A stretch of 64,000 bases of DNA from Streptomyces fradiae. GTDB lineage: Bacteria > Actinomycetota > Actinomycetes > Streptomycetales > Streptomycetaceae. The notes below the pieces were generated by a model, which ran no database searches, had not been told where the DNA came from, and worked only from the letters and a program-made list of their open reading frames with translations. This document shows, in pieces, positions 1 through 8,392 of this stretch; the first letter of the stretch is position 1, and each line of letters opens with the position of its first letter. Position numbers and translations under genes: made by a program. Location: contig NZ_CP065958.1 in the NCBI RefSeq assembly GCF_041270065.1, positions 7,750,001 to 7,814,000 of the forward strand, given 5' to 3'.

Positions 1-297
1 CTCCACCAGGGCGTCCACGACGGAGCCGTCCAGTGAGGCGTACCCCACCTCAAGCCCCTCGGCCCGCGGCCCGACCTCGGCGGCCAGTGCGTCCACGACC
101 GTGTCGGGCAGCTCCGGCGACGGGCCGAGCGAGGCGATCCGGGCGCTCCCCAGCTGCAGCGCCTCCGAGCGCACATGCGCGACGGTCAGCGGGGCGGACA
201 GGCTCCGCGCCTCCTGCAACGCCCACTCCAGGGCCCGCAGACTGTGCTCGGAACCGTCGACCCCCACGACCACAGGCGAATTCTCACTCGTACTCAT
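1..297 (-). CDS. universal stress protein, UspA family (N-terminal part, cut by window edge)
   Basis: The first 99 codons of a UspA-fold protein are present and the rest lies left of the window. The N-terminus reads VVVGVDGSEHSLRALEWAL, the usual first beta strand and helix of a Usp domain, in which a V-G-V-D-G-S start and a following A-x-x-W-A helix are typical. Later residues (PLTVAHV, then VVDALAAE) fit the second strand and helix. The ATG at 297 is the only good start. Streptomyces carry many such proteins, often of two tandem Usp domains, and these are linked to hypoxia, dormancy and stress. Neither the ATP-binding G-x2-G-x9-G(S/T) motif nor a second domain can be judged here. Confidence 0.85.
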   Translation of the reverse strand, partial: MSTSENSPVVVGVDGSEHSLRALEWALQEARSLSAPLTVAHVRSEALQLGSARIASLGPSPELPDTVVDALAAEVGPRAEGLEVGYASLDGSVVDALVE

Positions 298-438
298 GTC
301 GTGCACTCATATCGGGATCATTCACCTCGATACGGGTGCCACGCCGAAGCCCGTACGGGAGCCCCCGTACGCACCCCGATGCGCGGGCGGTACGGCAACG
401 GGGGCGCGGGTCCGCCCTCCGCGCCCGCCGCCGTCGGC

Positions 439-2088
439 TCAGCCGTCCCCGCGGCGCCGTCCCCGCGCCGCCGCGACCAGTTCCGGCAGCGAGCCCAGCT
501 TGACCCGAGGCCGGCCGGCCTCCTCGCCGCGGGCTCGTTCCGCCCGCTCGATCGCGGCGAGCCCGCGCGCGTCCACCACGTGCCGGGCCCGGCCCCGGGC
601 GAGCCGGTCGAAGCCGCGGGCGGTGCCGGCCGGCTTCGGCAGCACGCCGGCGACGGCGTCCGCGAGCAGGGTGCCCACGGTCTCCGCCGCGCAGGTGCGG
701 TTGGCGCCGATGCCGCCCGAGGGGCCGCGCTTGATCCAGCCGACCACGTATGTGCCGGGCCGGCCCTCGACCCGGCCGCCGGTGTGCGGCACCGTGCCGG
801 TCGTCTCGTCGAACGGCAGGTCCGCCACCGGCAGTCCGCGGTAGCCGACCGCCCGGAGCACGAGCCCGGCCGGGATCTCCGCCCCGCCGGCCGGGCCCGC
901 CCCGCCCGTGACCCGTACCGCTCCCTCAAGGACCTCCTCCGGCGCCGAGTGGAATCGGAACACGATGCGCCGCTCCCCGCCCGGCGGGCGCGCCCAGTCC
1001 ACCCGCTCGCGGACCGCGCCCCGCAGCAGCGCCGCCTTGTCCCGGGGCTCGGCCGCCTCGACGGCCGTCCAGACCCGCGGGTCGTGGTCGTCCACGACCA
1101 GCCGGACGCCCGGCAGCTGTCCGAGGGCGAGGAGTTCGGGCGCGGTGCACGACAGGTCCTCGGGGCCGCGCCGGGCGAGGAGCACCACCTCGCGCACGGC
1201 GGAGGCGCGCAGCGCCGCGAGCGCGTGGTCGGCGATGTCCGTGGCCGCCAGGGTCTCCGGGTCCGCGACCAGGATGCGGGCCACGTCGAGCGCGACGTTC
1301 CCGGCGCCCACCACCACGACCCGCTCGGTGCCCGACAGGTCGATCGCGTCCGGGGCGACCTCCGGGTGCGCGTTGTACCAGGCCACGAACGCGGTCGCCG
1401 AGACGCTGCCGGTGCGCTCCTCGCCGGGGATGCCGAGCCGCCGGTCGCCGGCCGCGCCGACCGCGTACACGACGGCGTCGTGGTGCGCGGCCAGTTCCTC
1501 GTGCGTGACGTCCGTACCGACCTGGACGCCCAGGTACATGCTGACCCGCGGGTGGGTGTGGAAGCGGGCGAAGGTGTCGCCGATCCGCTTGGTCGCCGGG
1601 TGGTCGGGCGCCACTCCGTAGCGCACCAGACCGCCCGCGACCGGCAGCCGGTCGATCAGCGTCACCTCGGCGCCGGTGTGCAGGAGCAGGTCCTCGGCGG
1701 CGTACATGCCGGCCGGCCCGGTGCCGACGACCGCGACCCGCAGCGGCCCGAAGTCGGACGGCAGGCTGCGCGCGAACGCCGGGGCGCCCCAGGCGTGGAA
1801 GACGGGCCCGCCCGCCGGTGCCTCGCGCGGCGCGCGGTCCTCGTAGAAGGCCGCGTTCACGGCCGCGTACGCCTCCTGCCCGGGCCGCAGCGCGTCCGCA
1901 GGGAAGATCGCGTCGACCGGGCAGGCGTCGGCGCAGGCACCGCAGTCGATGCAGGACTTCGGGTCGATGTAGAGCATCTCGGTCCGGCCGAAGTCGGGCT
2001 CTTCGGGGGTCGGGTGGATGCAGTTGACCGGGCAGACGGCGATGCAGGTCGCGTCGTTGCAGCAGGTCTGGGTGATCGCGTAGGTCAT
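439..2088 (-). CDS. fprB: FprB-type NADPH-ferredoxin reductase with N-terminal 7Fe ferredoxin domain
   Basis: This 549-aa protein fuses a bacterial 7Fe ferredoxin to an adrenodoxin-reductase-like flavoprotein, the architecture of mycobacterial FprB. Ferredoxin cysteines are visible at about residues 9, 15, 19 and 23 and at 46, 49, 52 and 56 (CIDCGACADACP). The FAD-binding glycine motif VAVVGTGPAGMYAAE follows near residue 120, and the NADP-binding motif VVVVGAGNVALDVARIL lies in the middle. The C-terminal R-G-P-S-G-G-I-G-A-N segment is the conserved flavin-contacting end of this family. It should pass electrons from NADPH to ferredoxin or directly to an oxygenase. The AurF-type diiron gene starts 56 bp upstream on the same strand and may be its redox client (inference). 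The ATG at 2088 starts exactly at the ferredoxin domain; in-frame codons further upstream run back into the neighbouring gene. Confidence 0.9.
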   Translation of the reverse strand: MTYAITQTCCNDATCIAVCPVNCIHPTPEEPDFGRTEMLYIDPKSCIDCGACADACPVDAIFPADALRPGQEAYAAVNAAFYEDRAPREAPAGGPVFHAWGAPAFARSLPSDFGPLRVAVVGTGPAGMYAAEDLLLHTGAEVTLIDRLPVAGGLVRYGVAPDHPATKRIGDTFARFHTHPRVSMYLGVQVGTDVTHEELAAHHDAVVYAVGAAGDRRLGIPGEERTGSVSATAFVAWYNAHPEVAPDAIDLSGTERVVVVGAGNVALDVARILVADPETLAATDIADHALAALRASAVREVVLLARRGPEDLSCTAPELLALGQLPGVRLVVDDHDPRVWTAVEAAEPRDKAALLRGAVRERVDWARPPGGERRIVFRFHSAPEEVLEGAVRVTGGAGPAGGAEIPAGLVLRAVGYRGLPVADLPFDETTGTVPHTGGRVEGRPGTYVVGWIKRGPSGGIGANRTCAAETVGTLLADAVAGVLPKPAGTARGFDRLARGRARHVVDARGLAAIERAERARGEEAGRPRVKLGSLPELVAAARGRRRGDG

Positions 2089-2144
2089 GGCGTCGTCAGC
2101 TCGCGGACTCCGGGAGGGGGCGGGGGACTGGTGGCGGGGGGGCG

Positions 2145-3059
2145 TCAGATGAGGTGGGCGCGCCGGTAGACCGCCACCGCCGGGCGGGTGAGCAGTCCGG
2201 CCGAGGCCAGGAACTCCATCAGCCCCGCGCAGCTCGACCGCATCATGGACTTGTAGTGCTCGTTGGCCTTCGCCTCGGCGAGCGCCCGCTCGACGTCGAG
2301 CCCGGCCTTCTCGTACACCTCGCGGCTGACCATGCTGGTGACGATGAAGTACGAGGCGATCGAGACCACCAGGGCCTGCGCCCGGCGGCGCAGCCGGCCG
2401 GCGCCGCGCAGCCGCGCCCGGGTCTCCTCGCGGGCGAACTTCATGTGCCGGGACTCCTCCACGACATGGATGTTGTTGATGGTCCGTACGAAGGGGACCA
2501 CGCGCTCGTCGCGCATCCAGTCGCGCTGCATGACGTCGAGCACCTCCTCGGCGACGAGGATCGAGGCGTACGCGGCCTCGCCGACCGCGAGCGTCTTGAA
2601 GGCCCGGCCGAGTTCGCGGACGAAGCGGCCCGGGCGGTAGGCGGGGGCGCCGAGCTTGGCCGCGCCGCGTCCGAACATGATCGAGTGCCGGCATTCGTCG
2701 GCGATCTCCGTCAGGGCCCACTGGAAGCGCGGGTCCGTCGGGTCCTTGGCGTACATGTCCCGGAGCACCATCTGCTGCAGGATCATCTCGAACCAGATGC
2801 CGGTGCTGGCCACGCACGCCGACTCCTGCCGGGTCAGCTCCTTGCGCTGGGCCTCGGTCAGCTCCTGCCAGTAGCGGGTGCCGTAGAGGGTGCTCCACTC
2901 CGGGCTCATCCCGTGGAAGTCCTCGTCCAGCGGGGTGTCCCAGTCGACCTCGGTGGCGGGGTCGTAGGACAGCTTCGCGGAGGACTCGAGCAGCCGGCGG
3001 GCCGCCTCTCGTTCGGGCTGCCGGGTCTGGTCCGCCGGCTGGACGGTGCTGCTGGCCAT
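2145..3059 (-). CDS. AurF-type diiron oxygenase family protein
   Basis: This 304-aa protein resembles the AurF / p-aminobenzoate N-oxygenase family of ferritin-like diiron enzymes. Likely metal-ligand motifs are the E-x-x-D-E-C-R-H segment (EIADECRHSIMF), a helix with AEEVLDVMQRDW, and a second E-E-S-R-H (HVVEESRHMKFAREE). Paired E-x(2-3)-R-H helices are the family hallmark. Founding members oxidise arylamines to nitroaryl groups, but many actinobacterial homologues lie outside biosynthetic clusters and have no known substrate. The downstream ferredoxin-reductase fusion fits as electron donor. The ATG at 3059 is the first start inside the domain; a palindrome lies 54-80 bp upstream, so the pair is probably repressor-controlled. 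Family assignment is fairly sure; the substrate is unknown. Confidence 0.8.
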   Translation of the reverse strand: MASSTVQPADQTRQPEREAARRLLESSAKLSYDPATEVDWDTPLDEDFHGMSPEWSTLYGTRYWQELTEAQRKELTRQESACVASTGIWFEMILQQMVLRDMYAKDPTDPRFQWALTEIADECRHSIMFGRGAAKLGAPAYRPGRFVRELGRAFKTLAVGEAAYASILVAEEVLDVMQRDWMRDERVVPFVRTINNIHVVEESRHMKFAREETRARLRGAGRLRRRAQALVVSIASYFIVTSMVSREVYEKAGLDVERALAEAKANEHYKSMMRSSCAGLMEFLASAGLLTRPAVAVYRRAHLI

Positions 3060-3112
3060 GGTGCGGCTCCTTGAGGACCTCGGGGGCGGGAATCGGGCGC
3101 CGTTCGCGGGGT

Positions 3113-3139
3113 GCTTGTTAGACGCGGTGTCTAGCAAGC
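3113..3139. promoter_or_regulatory. palindromic operator upstream of the AurF-like gene
   Basis: An 11-bp inverted repeat has arms GCTTGTTAGAC and GTCTAGCAAGC around GCGGT, with one mismatch. Size and symmetry suit a TetR-family repressor. A second TTGCTA copy (in TTGCTATACGG on the minus strand) lies about 20 bp further upstream and could mark the -35 region of the same promoter. No TetR gene is adjacent, so the regulator would be elsewhere. Confidence 0.6.
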
Positions 3140-3233
3140 TGTTGGACGGACCGTATAGCAAGACGGCGCGCACGCCTACCCGTCGGTACGGAATTTCGTT
3201 GCCAAGGGGGCGGGGGAGGGAGAGGATGCGGTC

Positions 3234-3626
3234 ATGATCGACACGACCGGCACCGCCGAGGAACGGGCCGCCGTCGCCGCGGCGACGGACGGTGAACTGC
3301 GCCTGCACGACCCCGCCGTACGGGCCTCCGCCGACGGCGTCCGGCTCTTCGACCCCGAGTTCGTCGAGGTCGGCGCCTCGGGACGGCGCTGGACGTACGA
3401 GGAGATGGTCGCGGCCCTGCCCACCCTGCACGGCGGGGCGGACAGCCCGCGCATCGAGGTCTCCGCCCTGCGCGGGGTGCTCCTCGCCCCGGACCTCGTG
3501 CACCTGACGTACGAGAGCGTCATCGCCGGCCGCCGGGCGCGCCGCAGCTCCTTGTGGCGCAAGGGCGCGGGCGACACCGGCTGGCGGCTCTACTACCACC
3601 AGGGCACCCCCGTCCCCGAGGGCTGA
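3234..3626 (+). CDS. SnoaL/NTF2-like (DUF4440-type) protein
   Basis: This 130-aa protein has the cone-shaped NTF2-like fold typical of DUF4440 and SnoaL-like proteins. The sequence starts with a helix (AEERAAVAAATDGELRLHD), followed by LFDPEFVEVGASGRRWTYEEMVAAL, and ends in strands such as LTYESVIAG and WRLYYHQGTP. Such domains can be small enzymes or ligand-binding modules, and nothing shows a catalytic set here. It sits 58 bp upstream of an ECF41 sigma factor whose own C-terminus is also SnoaL-like, and it runs away from the AurF operon. Start ATG 3234 matches the usual N-terminus of the family. Function unknown. Confidence 0.75.
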   Translation: MIDTTGTAEERAAVAAATDGELRLHDPAVRASADGVRLFDPEFVEVGASGRRWTYEEMVAALPTLHGGADSPRIEVSALRGVLLAPDLVHLTYESVIAGRRARRSSLWRKGAGDTGWRLYYHQGTPVPEG

Positions 3627-3684
3627 ACAGCCGTGCTTTGATGAGGCGTTCACGCAGATGGGGCGAGTGGGGGAGCGGCGGGAC

Positions 3685-4581
3685 ATGCGGGCGACGGACG
3701 ACGGCGCGGCGCTGACGGAACGGTTCGAACAGGACCGGCCGCATCTGCGCGCGGTCGCCTACCGGATGCTCGGCTCGCTCGCCGAGGCCGACGACGCGCT
3801 GCAGGAGGCCTGGCTGCGGGCGAACGAGGCCGGGGTCGCCGGCGTCGAGAACCTCGGCGGCTGGCTCACCACCGTCGTCTCCCGAGTCTGCCTCAACATG
3901 CTCAGGTCCCGCGACCGGCGCCGCGAGGACCCCCTCGACGCCCGGCCCGGCGAACCCGGGTCCTGGCGGCCCGGGTACGACCCGGAGGAGGAGGCCGTGA
4001 CGGCCGACTCCGTCGGCGTCGCCCTGCTCGTCGTCCTCGACACCCTCGCCCCGGCCGAACGGCTCGCCTTCGTCCTGCACGACCTGTTCGCCGTACCCTT
4101 CGACGACATCGCGACCCTCCTTGAGCGCACCCCGACCGCCGTGCGCCAGCTCGCCAGCCGCGCCCGCCGCCGGGTCAGGGGCGGCACCGCCCCGGCCGCC
4201 GCTAGCCCCGACCTCCTGCGGCGGCGGCGCGTCGTCGAGGCCTTCCTCGCCGCGACCCGCGGCGGCGACCTCGAGGCGCTGGTCGGCCTCCTCCACCCCG
4301 ACGTCGTCCTGCACGCCGACCGGCTGGTCGTCCCGACCCCCGAACCGATCACCGTCAGCGGCGGCCGCACCGTCGCCCAGGGCGCGCTTGCGGCCATGGG
4401 CCGCGCCCGTTTCACCGGCCTCGCCCTCGTCGACGGCGCCTTCGCCCTCGCGATGGCCCCCCAGGGGCGTCTCCGTCTCGTCCTCACTTTCGCGGTGGCG
4501 GACGACGGCCTCATCACCGGCATCGAGGTCGTGGCCGAGCCGGACCGCCTCGCGGCGATGGAGCTCACGGTCCCGGCCTGA
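3685..4581 (+). CDS. ECF41-type RNA polymerase sigma factor (SigJ-like) with SnoaL-like C-terminal domain
   Basis: This is a sigma-70-family ECF factor of about 298 aa. Region 2 is visible (RAVAYRMLGSLAEADDALQEAWLR), then region 4 (LAPAERLAFVLHDLFAVPFDDIATLLERTPTAVRQLASRARRRV). The last 110 or so residues form a SnoaL-like extension that ends in a NPDKL-like segment (AEPDRLAAMEL). In ECF41 factors this extension works as a built-in regulator instead of a separate anti-sigma factor. The conserved D-G-G-G motif appears degenerate here (VSGGR). ECF41 genes are often next to a carboxymuconolactone decarboxylase or oxidoreductase; I see none, only the SnoaL-like gene upstream. Start ATG 3685 gives the normal family N-terminus; ATG 3658 is an alternative. 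I did not see the ECF41 promoter consensus nearby. Confidence 0.88.
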   Translation: MRATDDGAALTERFEQDRPHLRAVAYRMLGSLAEADDALQEAWLRANEAGVAGVENLGGWLTTVVSRVCLNMLRSRDRRREDPLDARPGEPGSWRPGYDPEEEAVTADSVGVALLVVLDTLAPAERLAFVLHDLFAVPFDDIATLLERTPTAVRQLASRARRRVRGGTAPAAASPDLLRRRRVVEAFLAATRGGDLEALVGLLHPDVVLHADRLVVPTPEPITVSGGRTVAQGALAAMGRARFTGLALVDGAFALAMAPQGRLRLVLTFAVADDGLITGIEVVAEPDRLAAMELTVPA

Positions 4582-4618
4582 GGCCCCGGCGGGCGCGGTC
4601 CTCGGCGGCAGCGCCGTG

Positions 4619-4651
4619 CTCGCCCGGGCGGTCACGGACCGCCCGGGCGAG
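4619..4651 (+). terminator. strong hairpin terminator after the ECF41 gene
   Basis: A perfect 14-bp stem (CTCGCCCGGGCGGT with its complement) and a 5-nt loop begin 38 bp after the sigma factor stop. There is no T-run, as is usual for Streptomyces terminators. Confidence 0.75.
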
Positions 4652-4682
4652 ACACCGGCTCGGATGCGGGCCGGGGTGGGGC

Positions 4683-4851
4683 CTAGGCCGTGTCTTCCGG
4701 ATCTTGGCCGGGTCCGCGACGCCTGGCACGGCACCTCGCCGCGTTGCCGAAGCGCCCCGATAGCTCCGCTATCGCGACGCTCCGCCGCCTTGCGATGCAC
4801 CGCACCAGACGCCGCGGCCTATCCGACCCTGATCCGAAAGACACGGCCTAG
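4683..4851. mobile_element. 169-bp MITE-like element with 21-bp terminal inverted repeats
   Basis: The ends are CTAGGCCGTGTCTTCCGGATC and the reverse complement of the same sequence with one mismatch (GATCCGAAAGACACGGCCTAG at 4831-4851). The outer CTAG, or the TA inside it, may be the duplicated target: CTAG would suit IS5-like and TA IS630-like transposases. The interior has no coding capacity and contains a short stem-loop (GATAGC-TCC-GCTATC). It looks like a non-autonomous element moved in trans. Its right end overlaps the 3' end of the kinase gene and supplies that gene's TAG stop at 4848-4850. Confidence 0.65.
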
Positions 4852-6846
4852 ACCGCGCCGTTGCGCCAGACCGTGAGGTCGAGCGTCACGTAGGTGCTGG
4901 GCGAGTCGTCCGGCGAGAAGGCCTTGAGCGTGACCAGGCCCATGTGGCCGGTGCCGGTGATGACGCACATCTGGCGGCCGGGCGACAGCTGGCTGTCGTA
5001 CACCTTGTTCGTGAAGCGGGTCTCCGCCCGGCACACGTCGAGGGTGCCCTCCTGGCCCGGGTCGAGCAGCACCAGTTTGCCGCCGGTGGCCTCGGCGTCG
5101 AGGTGTCCGCCGGTGCTGTAGGACAGTTCGTAGTTGCTGTCCTGGCCCTCCTGCGGCCGGACGACCTCGTCGCCGAGCGTCAGGTGGTACCCGGCGGTGA
5201 GGTTGATGTTCTTGTAGTCGACCGGCGTCGGGTCGGCCTTCTGGGACGGCTTTGCGGACGCCGACGAGCCGCCGGAACCGTCGCCCGACGACGAGCCGTT
5301 CGACGGCGCACTGCTCGACCCCGCCTTGCCGGTGCTCTGGCCGCCTGCCTTGTTGCCGCCGCTCGCCGAGCTACCGCCCTTGTTGTCGCCCTTCGTGAGG
5401 AAGTAGACGGCGCCCGCGCCGCCCCCGCCGAACACGAGCGCGGCGGCCAGCGCCACGATCAGCGTCCGCTTGGCGGTGCTCTTGGGCTTGGCCGGCGGCT
5501 GCCCGCCCGGAGCGCCCGGCGTGCCGGGGTACGGCGTCGGGTGTCCCTGCGCGTTCGGGAAGCTGCCCGTGACGGCCGGGTACGAGCCCGTGCCCGGGTA
5601 CGGGACGGGGGCGGGGCCCGGCGTGGGCGTCGGGGCGGCGCCGGTGTGCGTCGGGGCGTAGGCGTGGCCCGGGTGCGGCGGCGCGGCGGCCGGCCCCTGA
5701 GGCGTACCGGGGGGCGCCGGCCGGGGCGGTCGGGGCGTACCCGACGGGCGGCGTCGCGTGGGCCGTCGGCGCGTGGCCCGGGGCCGGGCCGGCCGGCGCG
5801 GTGGGCGTGTACCCGGCCGCGGGAACCGCCGGCGCGGCCGTCGGCGGCTGCGGCGGTGCCTGGGGAACCTGGGAGGCCTGGGGCGCCTGCATGGGCTGCG
5901 GGGGCGCCTGCACGGGCGCCGGGGTCGCGGCGCGGGCCGTGATGTCGGCGGAGACCGCGCCCGGCAGCCAGTCCTCGGGGCGGCGCAGCACGGTCCCCGC
6001 GTTGGCCTCTTGGCACAGCCGGATCACCTCGGCGATCGACGGCCGCTCCTCCGGGTCCTTGGCGAGGCAGCGGGTGACCAGCTGGCTCAGCCGCTCCGGG
6101 ACCGCGCTCAGATCGGGCTGCTCGTGCACGATCCGGTACAGCACCCCGTGCCCGGTGCCCTCGCCGAACGCGGGCACGCCCGTCGCCGCGTACACGGCGA
6201 CCTGGCCGAGCGCGAAGACGTCGGTGGCCGGGGTGACCCGGCGGCCGGCCGCCTGCTCGGGGGCCATGAAGGACGGCGTACCGATGGTGACGCCGCTGCC
6301 GGTGAGCGAGGTCGCGTCGGCGGCGTGCGCGATGCCGAAGTCGATGACGCGGGGGCCGTCGGAGGCGAGCAGCACGTTCGACGGCTTCAGGTCGCGGTGC
6401 ACGAGCCCGGCGCCGTGGATCACCTGCAGCGCCTCGGCCATGCCCGCGACGAGCAGCAGCACCGTCTCGTCCGGCATCGCCCCGTGCGCGACGACGGCGT
6501 CGGCGAGCGACGGCCCCGGCACGTACGCCGTCGCCAGCCACGGCTTGGTGCCCTCGGCGTCGGCGTCGATGACGGGCGCGGTGAACAGCCCCTGCACGCG
6601 CTGCGCGGAGCGCACCTCCTGCGCGAACCGGCGGCGGAACTCGGCGTCCTCGCCGAACTCCGGCCGGATCACCTTGATGGCGACGGGGCGGCCCCCGGGC
6701 GTGTACGACAGATACACCTTGCCCATGCCGCCGGCGCCGAGGCGGGCGGCCAGACGGTAACCGGCGACGGTCGTCGGGTCGTCGGCGTCGAGCGGCTGGA
6801 AGACCCCCGCGGCGTCGCCGGCGCTGCCCGGCTGCTGACCACTCAT
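4848..6846 (-). CDS. membrane Ser/Thr protein kinase, interrupted by a one-base frameshift
   Basis: The kinase domain fills residues 30-290: glycine loop GAGGMGKV, ATP-binding K58, catalytic HRDLKPSN at 150-157, DFG at 169-171 and APE at 195-197. A Pro/Ala/Tyr-rich linker then leads to one membrane segment (ALAAALVFGGGGAGAVYFL) and an extracellular domain with no PASTA repeats, ending VTLDLTVWRNGAV. The frame breaks in the linker at a run of six G at 5709-5714. Removing one G joins the two parts without a seam (GAPGTPQGPAAAPPHPGHAY) into a protein of about 665 aa. This is either a homopolymer sequencing error or a real truncation that would release a soluble kinase. The TAG stop lies inside the terminal repeat of the neighbouring MITE-like element. 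Start ATG 6846. Confidence 0.8.
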
Positions 6847-7154
6847 CAGTATCTTTCTCCCCGTGCGGAACTGCGGATCCCGGTTTATCGCTCGGCACCC
6901 TATCCGTTGTGGCGCGTTCCTGTGACCCCGGAGGGTGACGGCCGGGGGAGGAGAGGGCCTGGAAGGGCTCCGGGGCGGACGAGGGAGCGGCTTTCGGCCG
7001 CAGCGTACCCTCTCGGAGACGACCCCGGTGGAGGGGGGAAGCGGGGGCGGAGAAGCACGGGAATGCGGGGGACGGGGGCGTGGTTACACCGCACGAGGCT
7101 GGCCCGCCCGAGTCGACCGAGCTCGTCGGCGGCAGCCGGTAAGGAGCAGCACGC
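6847..7154. other. 308-bp divergent intergenic region between kinase and rpmG
   Basis: The region should hold promoters for the kinase gene and for rpmG. I see a good ribosome-binding site for rpmG (AAGGAG at 7141-7146) but no Zur-like palindrome, although C-minus L33 genes are often Zur-regulated. Open frames crossing it show no coding character. Confidence 0.5.
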
Positions 7155-7319
7155 ATGGCACGCACCACCCAGCGCCCCGTGGTCACCCTCCGGTCCACGG
7201 CCGGCACCGGCGTCACCTACGTGACCCGCAAGAACCGCCAGAACGACCCCGACCGCCTGATCCTGCGCAAGTACGACCCCGTCCTCGGCGCCCACGTCGA
7301 CTTCCGCGAGGAGCGCTGA
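7155..7319 (+). CDS. rpmG: 50S ribosomal protein L33, zinc-free (C-minus) paralogue
   Basis: This 54-aa protein (begins [19 protein letters not shown]) matches ribosomal protein L33, with the [21 protein letters not shown] core. The CxxC pairs of zinc-binding L33 are absent, so this is the C-minus paralogue, which in Streptomyces usually replaces the zinc form when zinc is scarce. It normally sits with other C-minus ribosomal genes; here it stands alone between a kinase and a LysR regulator. An AAGGAG ribosome-binding site lies 8 bp before the ATG. It is too short to score well by length alone, but the identity is clear. Confidence 0.93.
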   Translation: MARTTQRPVVTLRSTAGTGVTYVTRKNRQNDPDRLILRKYDPVLGAHVDFREER

Positions 7320-7370
7320 CGCATGAGCCGAGGTCCGGCAGGGACCGGGCCCTGAGTACCAACTCCCCGC

Positions 7371-7386
7371 ACTGGTCTGGACCTTT
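7371..7386. promoter_or_regulatory. DasR-responsive-element-like site upstream of the LysR gene
   Basis: ACTGGTCTGGACCTTT matches 13 of 16 positions of the idealised DasR site ACTGGTCTAGACCAGT; the left half is intact and the right half degenerate. DasR is the GlcNAc-sensing GntR repressor of chitin and antibiotic genes in Streptomyces. The site ends 27 bp before the LysR start, where it could block transcription. The match was judged by eye. Confidence 0.4.
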
Positions 7387-7413
7387 ACTGTCCGCTGCCG
7401 TCAAGCTTGGCTC

Positions 7414-8340
7414 ATGGACTTGGAGTTGAGGCACCTCAAGACGATCCGGGCGATCGCCGACGCCGGCAGCCTCACCCGGGCGGCCACCGCGCTCGGGCTC
7501 GCGCAGCCCGCGCTCAGCGCGCAGTTGAAGCGGATCGAGCGGGCGCTCGGCGGCGCGCTGTTCGAGCGCGGGCGGGCCGGGGTCCGGGCCACCGCGCTCG
7601 GGGACCTGGTGCTCGAACGCGCCCGGGTGGTCCTGCCCGCCGTGTGCGAACTGCAGGAGGAGGCGGTGCGGTTCGCCCGGGAGGGCGCCACTGGACACCG
7701 GCTCGGCGGCACCCACGGGCCGCTGCTCGGCGGGCTCGTCGACCGGCTGGCCCGCGGCGGACCGGGCGCGCCCGTCACCACGTACACCTCCTGGTCCGAG
7801 CGGGAGATCGCCGGCGGGGTGGCCGCCGGACGGCTCGACTTCGCCCTCGTCGGAGTCTGCGGCGAGAGCAGCCCGCCGGAGGCCGGACGGCTGGCCTGGA
7901 CGGAGGTCGCCCGCGACCCCGTGCACGTCATGCTCGCCGCCGGCCACCCGCTCGCCCACCGCGCCGAGATCGACCTGGCCGACCTCGCCGACGAGGCCTG
8001 GACCGACGTGCCCGGCGACGGCTGCTTCGGCGACTGCTTCGCCGCCGCCTGCGTACGGGCCGGGTTCACCCCGGGCTGCGTCTACGAGACGGACACCGCC
8101 TCCTGCGTCCACCTGGTCCAGGTGGGCCGCGCCGTCGGCCTGTGCCGGGCGACCTTCCCCGCCACCCCCGGCCTGGTCACCCGCCCCCTGACCGGCACCC
8201 CGCTCATCTGGCGCCATCTCCTCGGCTGGCACCCCGAATCCCGTGCCGCCCGCCGCGCCCCCGACGTCCTCGCCCACGCCCGCGCCGCCCACGCCGACGC
8301 CCTGGCGCGCAGCGCGACCCGCGGCCCGACCGGGCCATAA
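7414..8340 (+). CDS. LysR-family transcriptional regulator
   Basis: This 308-aa regulator starts with a classic LysR winged helix-turn-helix (MDLELRHLKTIRAIADAGSL, then TRAATALGLAQPALSAQLKRIERALG). The effector domain follows from about residue 90 (TYTSWSEREIAGGVAAGRLDFALV). Most LysR proteins activate a neighbouring or divergent gene in response to a small molecule. The next gene on the same strand encodes a secreted protease and could be a target (inference). A DasR-like site and a TTTACTGT stretch lie directly upstream of the ATG. The effector is unknown. Confidence 0.9.
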   Translation: MDLELRHLKTIRAIADAGSLTRAATALGLAQPALSAQLKRIERALGGALFERGRAGVRATALGDLVLERARVVLPAVCELQEEAVRFAREGATGHRLGGTHGPLLGGLVDRLARGGPGAPVTTYTSWSEREIAGGVAAGRLDFALVGVCGESSPPEAGRLAWTEVARDPVHVMLAAGHPLAHRAEIDLADLADEAWTDVPGDGCFGDCFAAACVRAGFTPGCVYETDTASCVHLVQVGRAVGLCRATFPATPGLVTRPLTGTPLIWRHLLGWHPESRAARRAPDVLAHARAAHADALARSATRGPTGP

Positions 8341-8392
8341 CGCGATGGCAGGGGCCGACTGACAACTCCCGTGCGGGCCACGGGATTTCTAC

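Noticed and set aside
175..2169. Very long open frame on the plus strand (664 codons) across the FprB gene
   Set aside because: It is antisense to a gene with clear ferredoxin, FAD and NADP motifs. High-GC DNA keeps such frames open; the composition is Arg/Gly/Ala only.
7141..7154. Zur control of the L33 gene
   Set aside because: No Zur-like AT-rich palindrome is visible upstream of this zinc-free paralogue.
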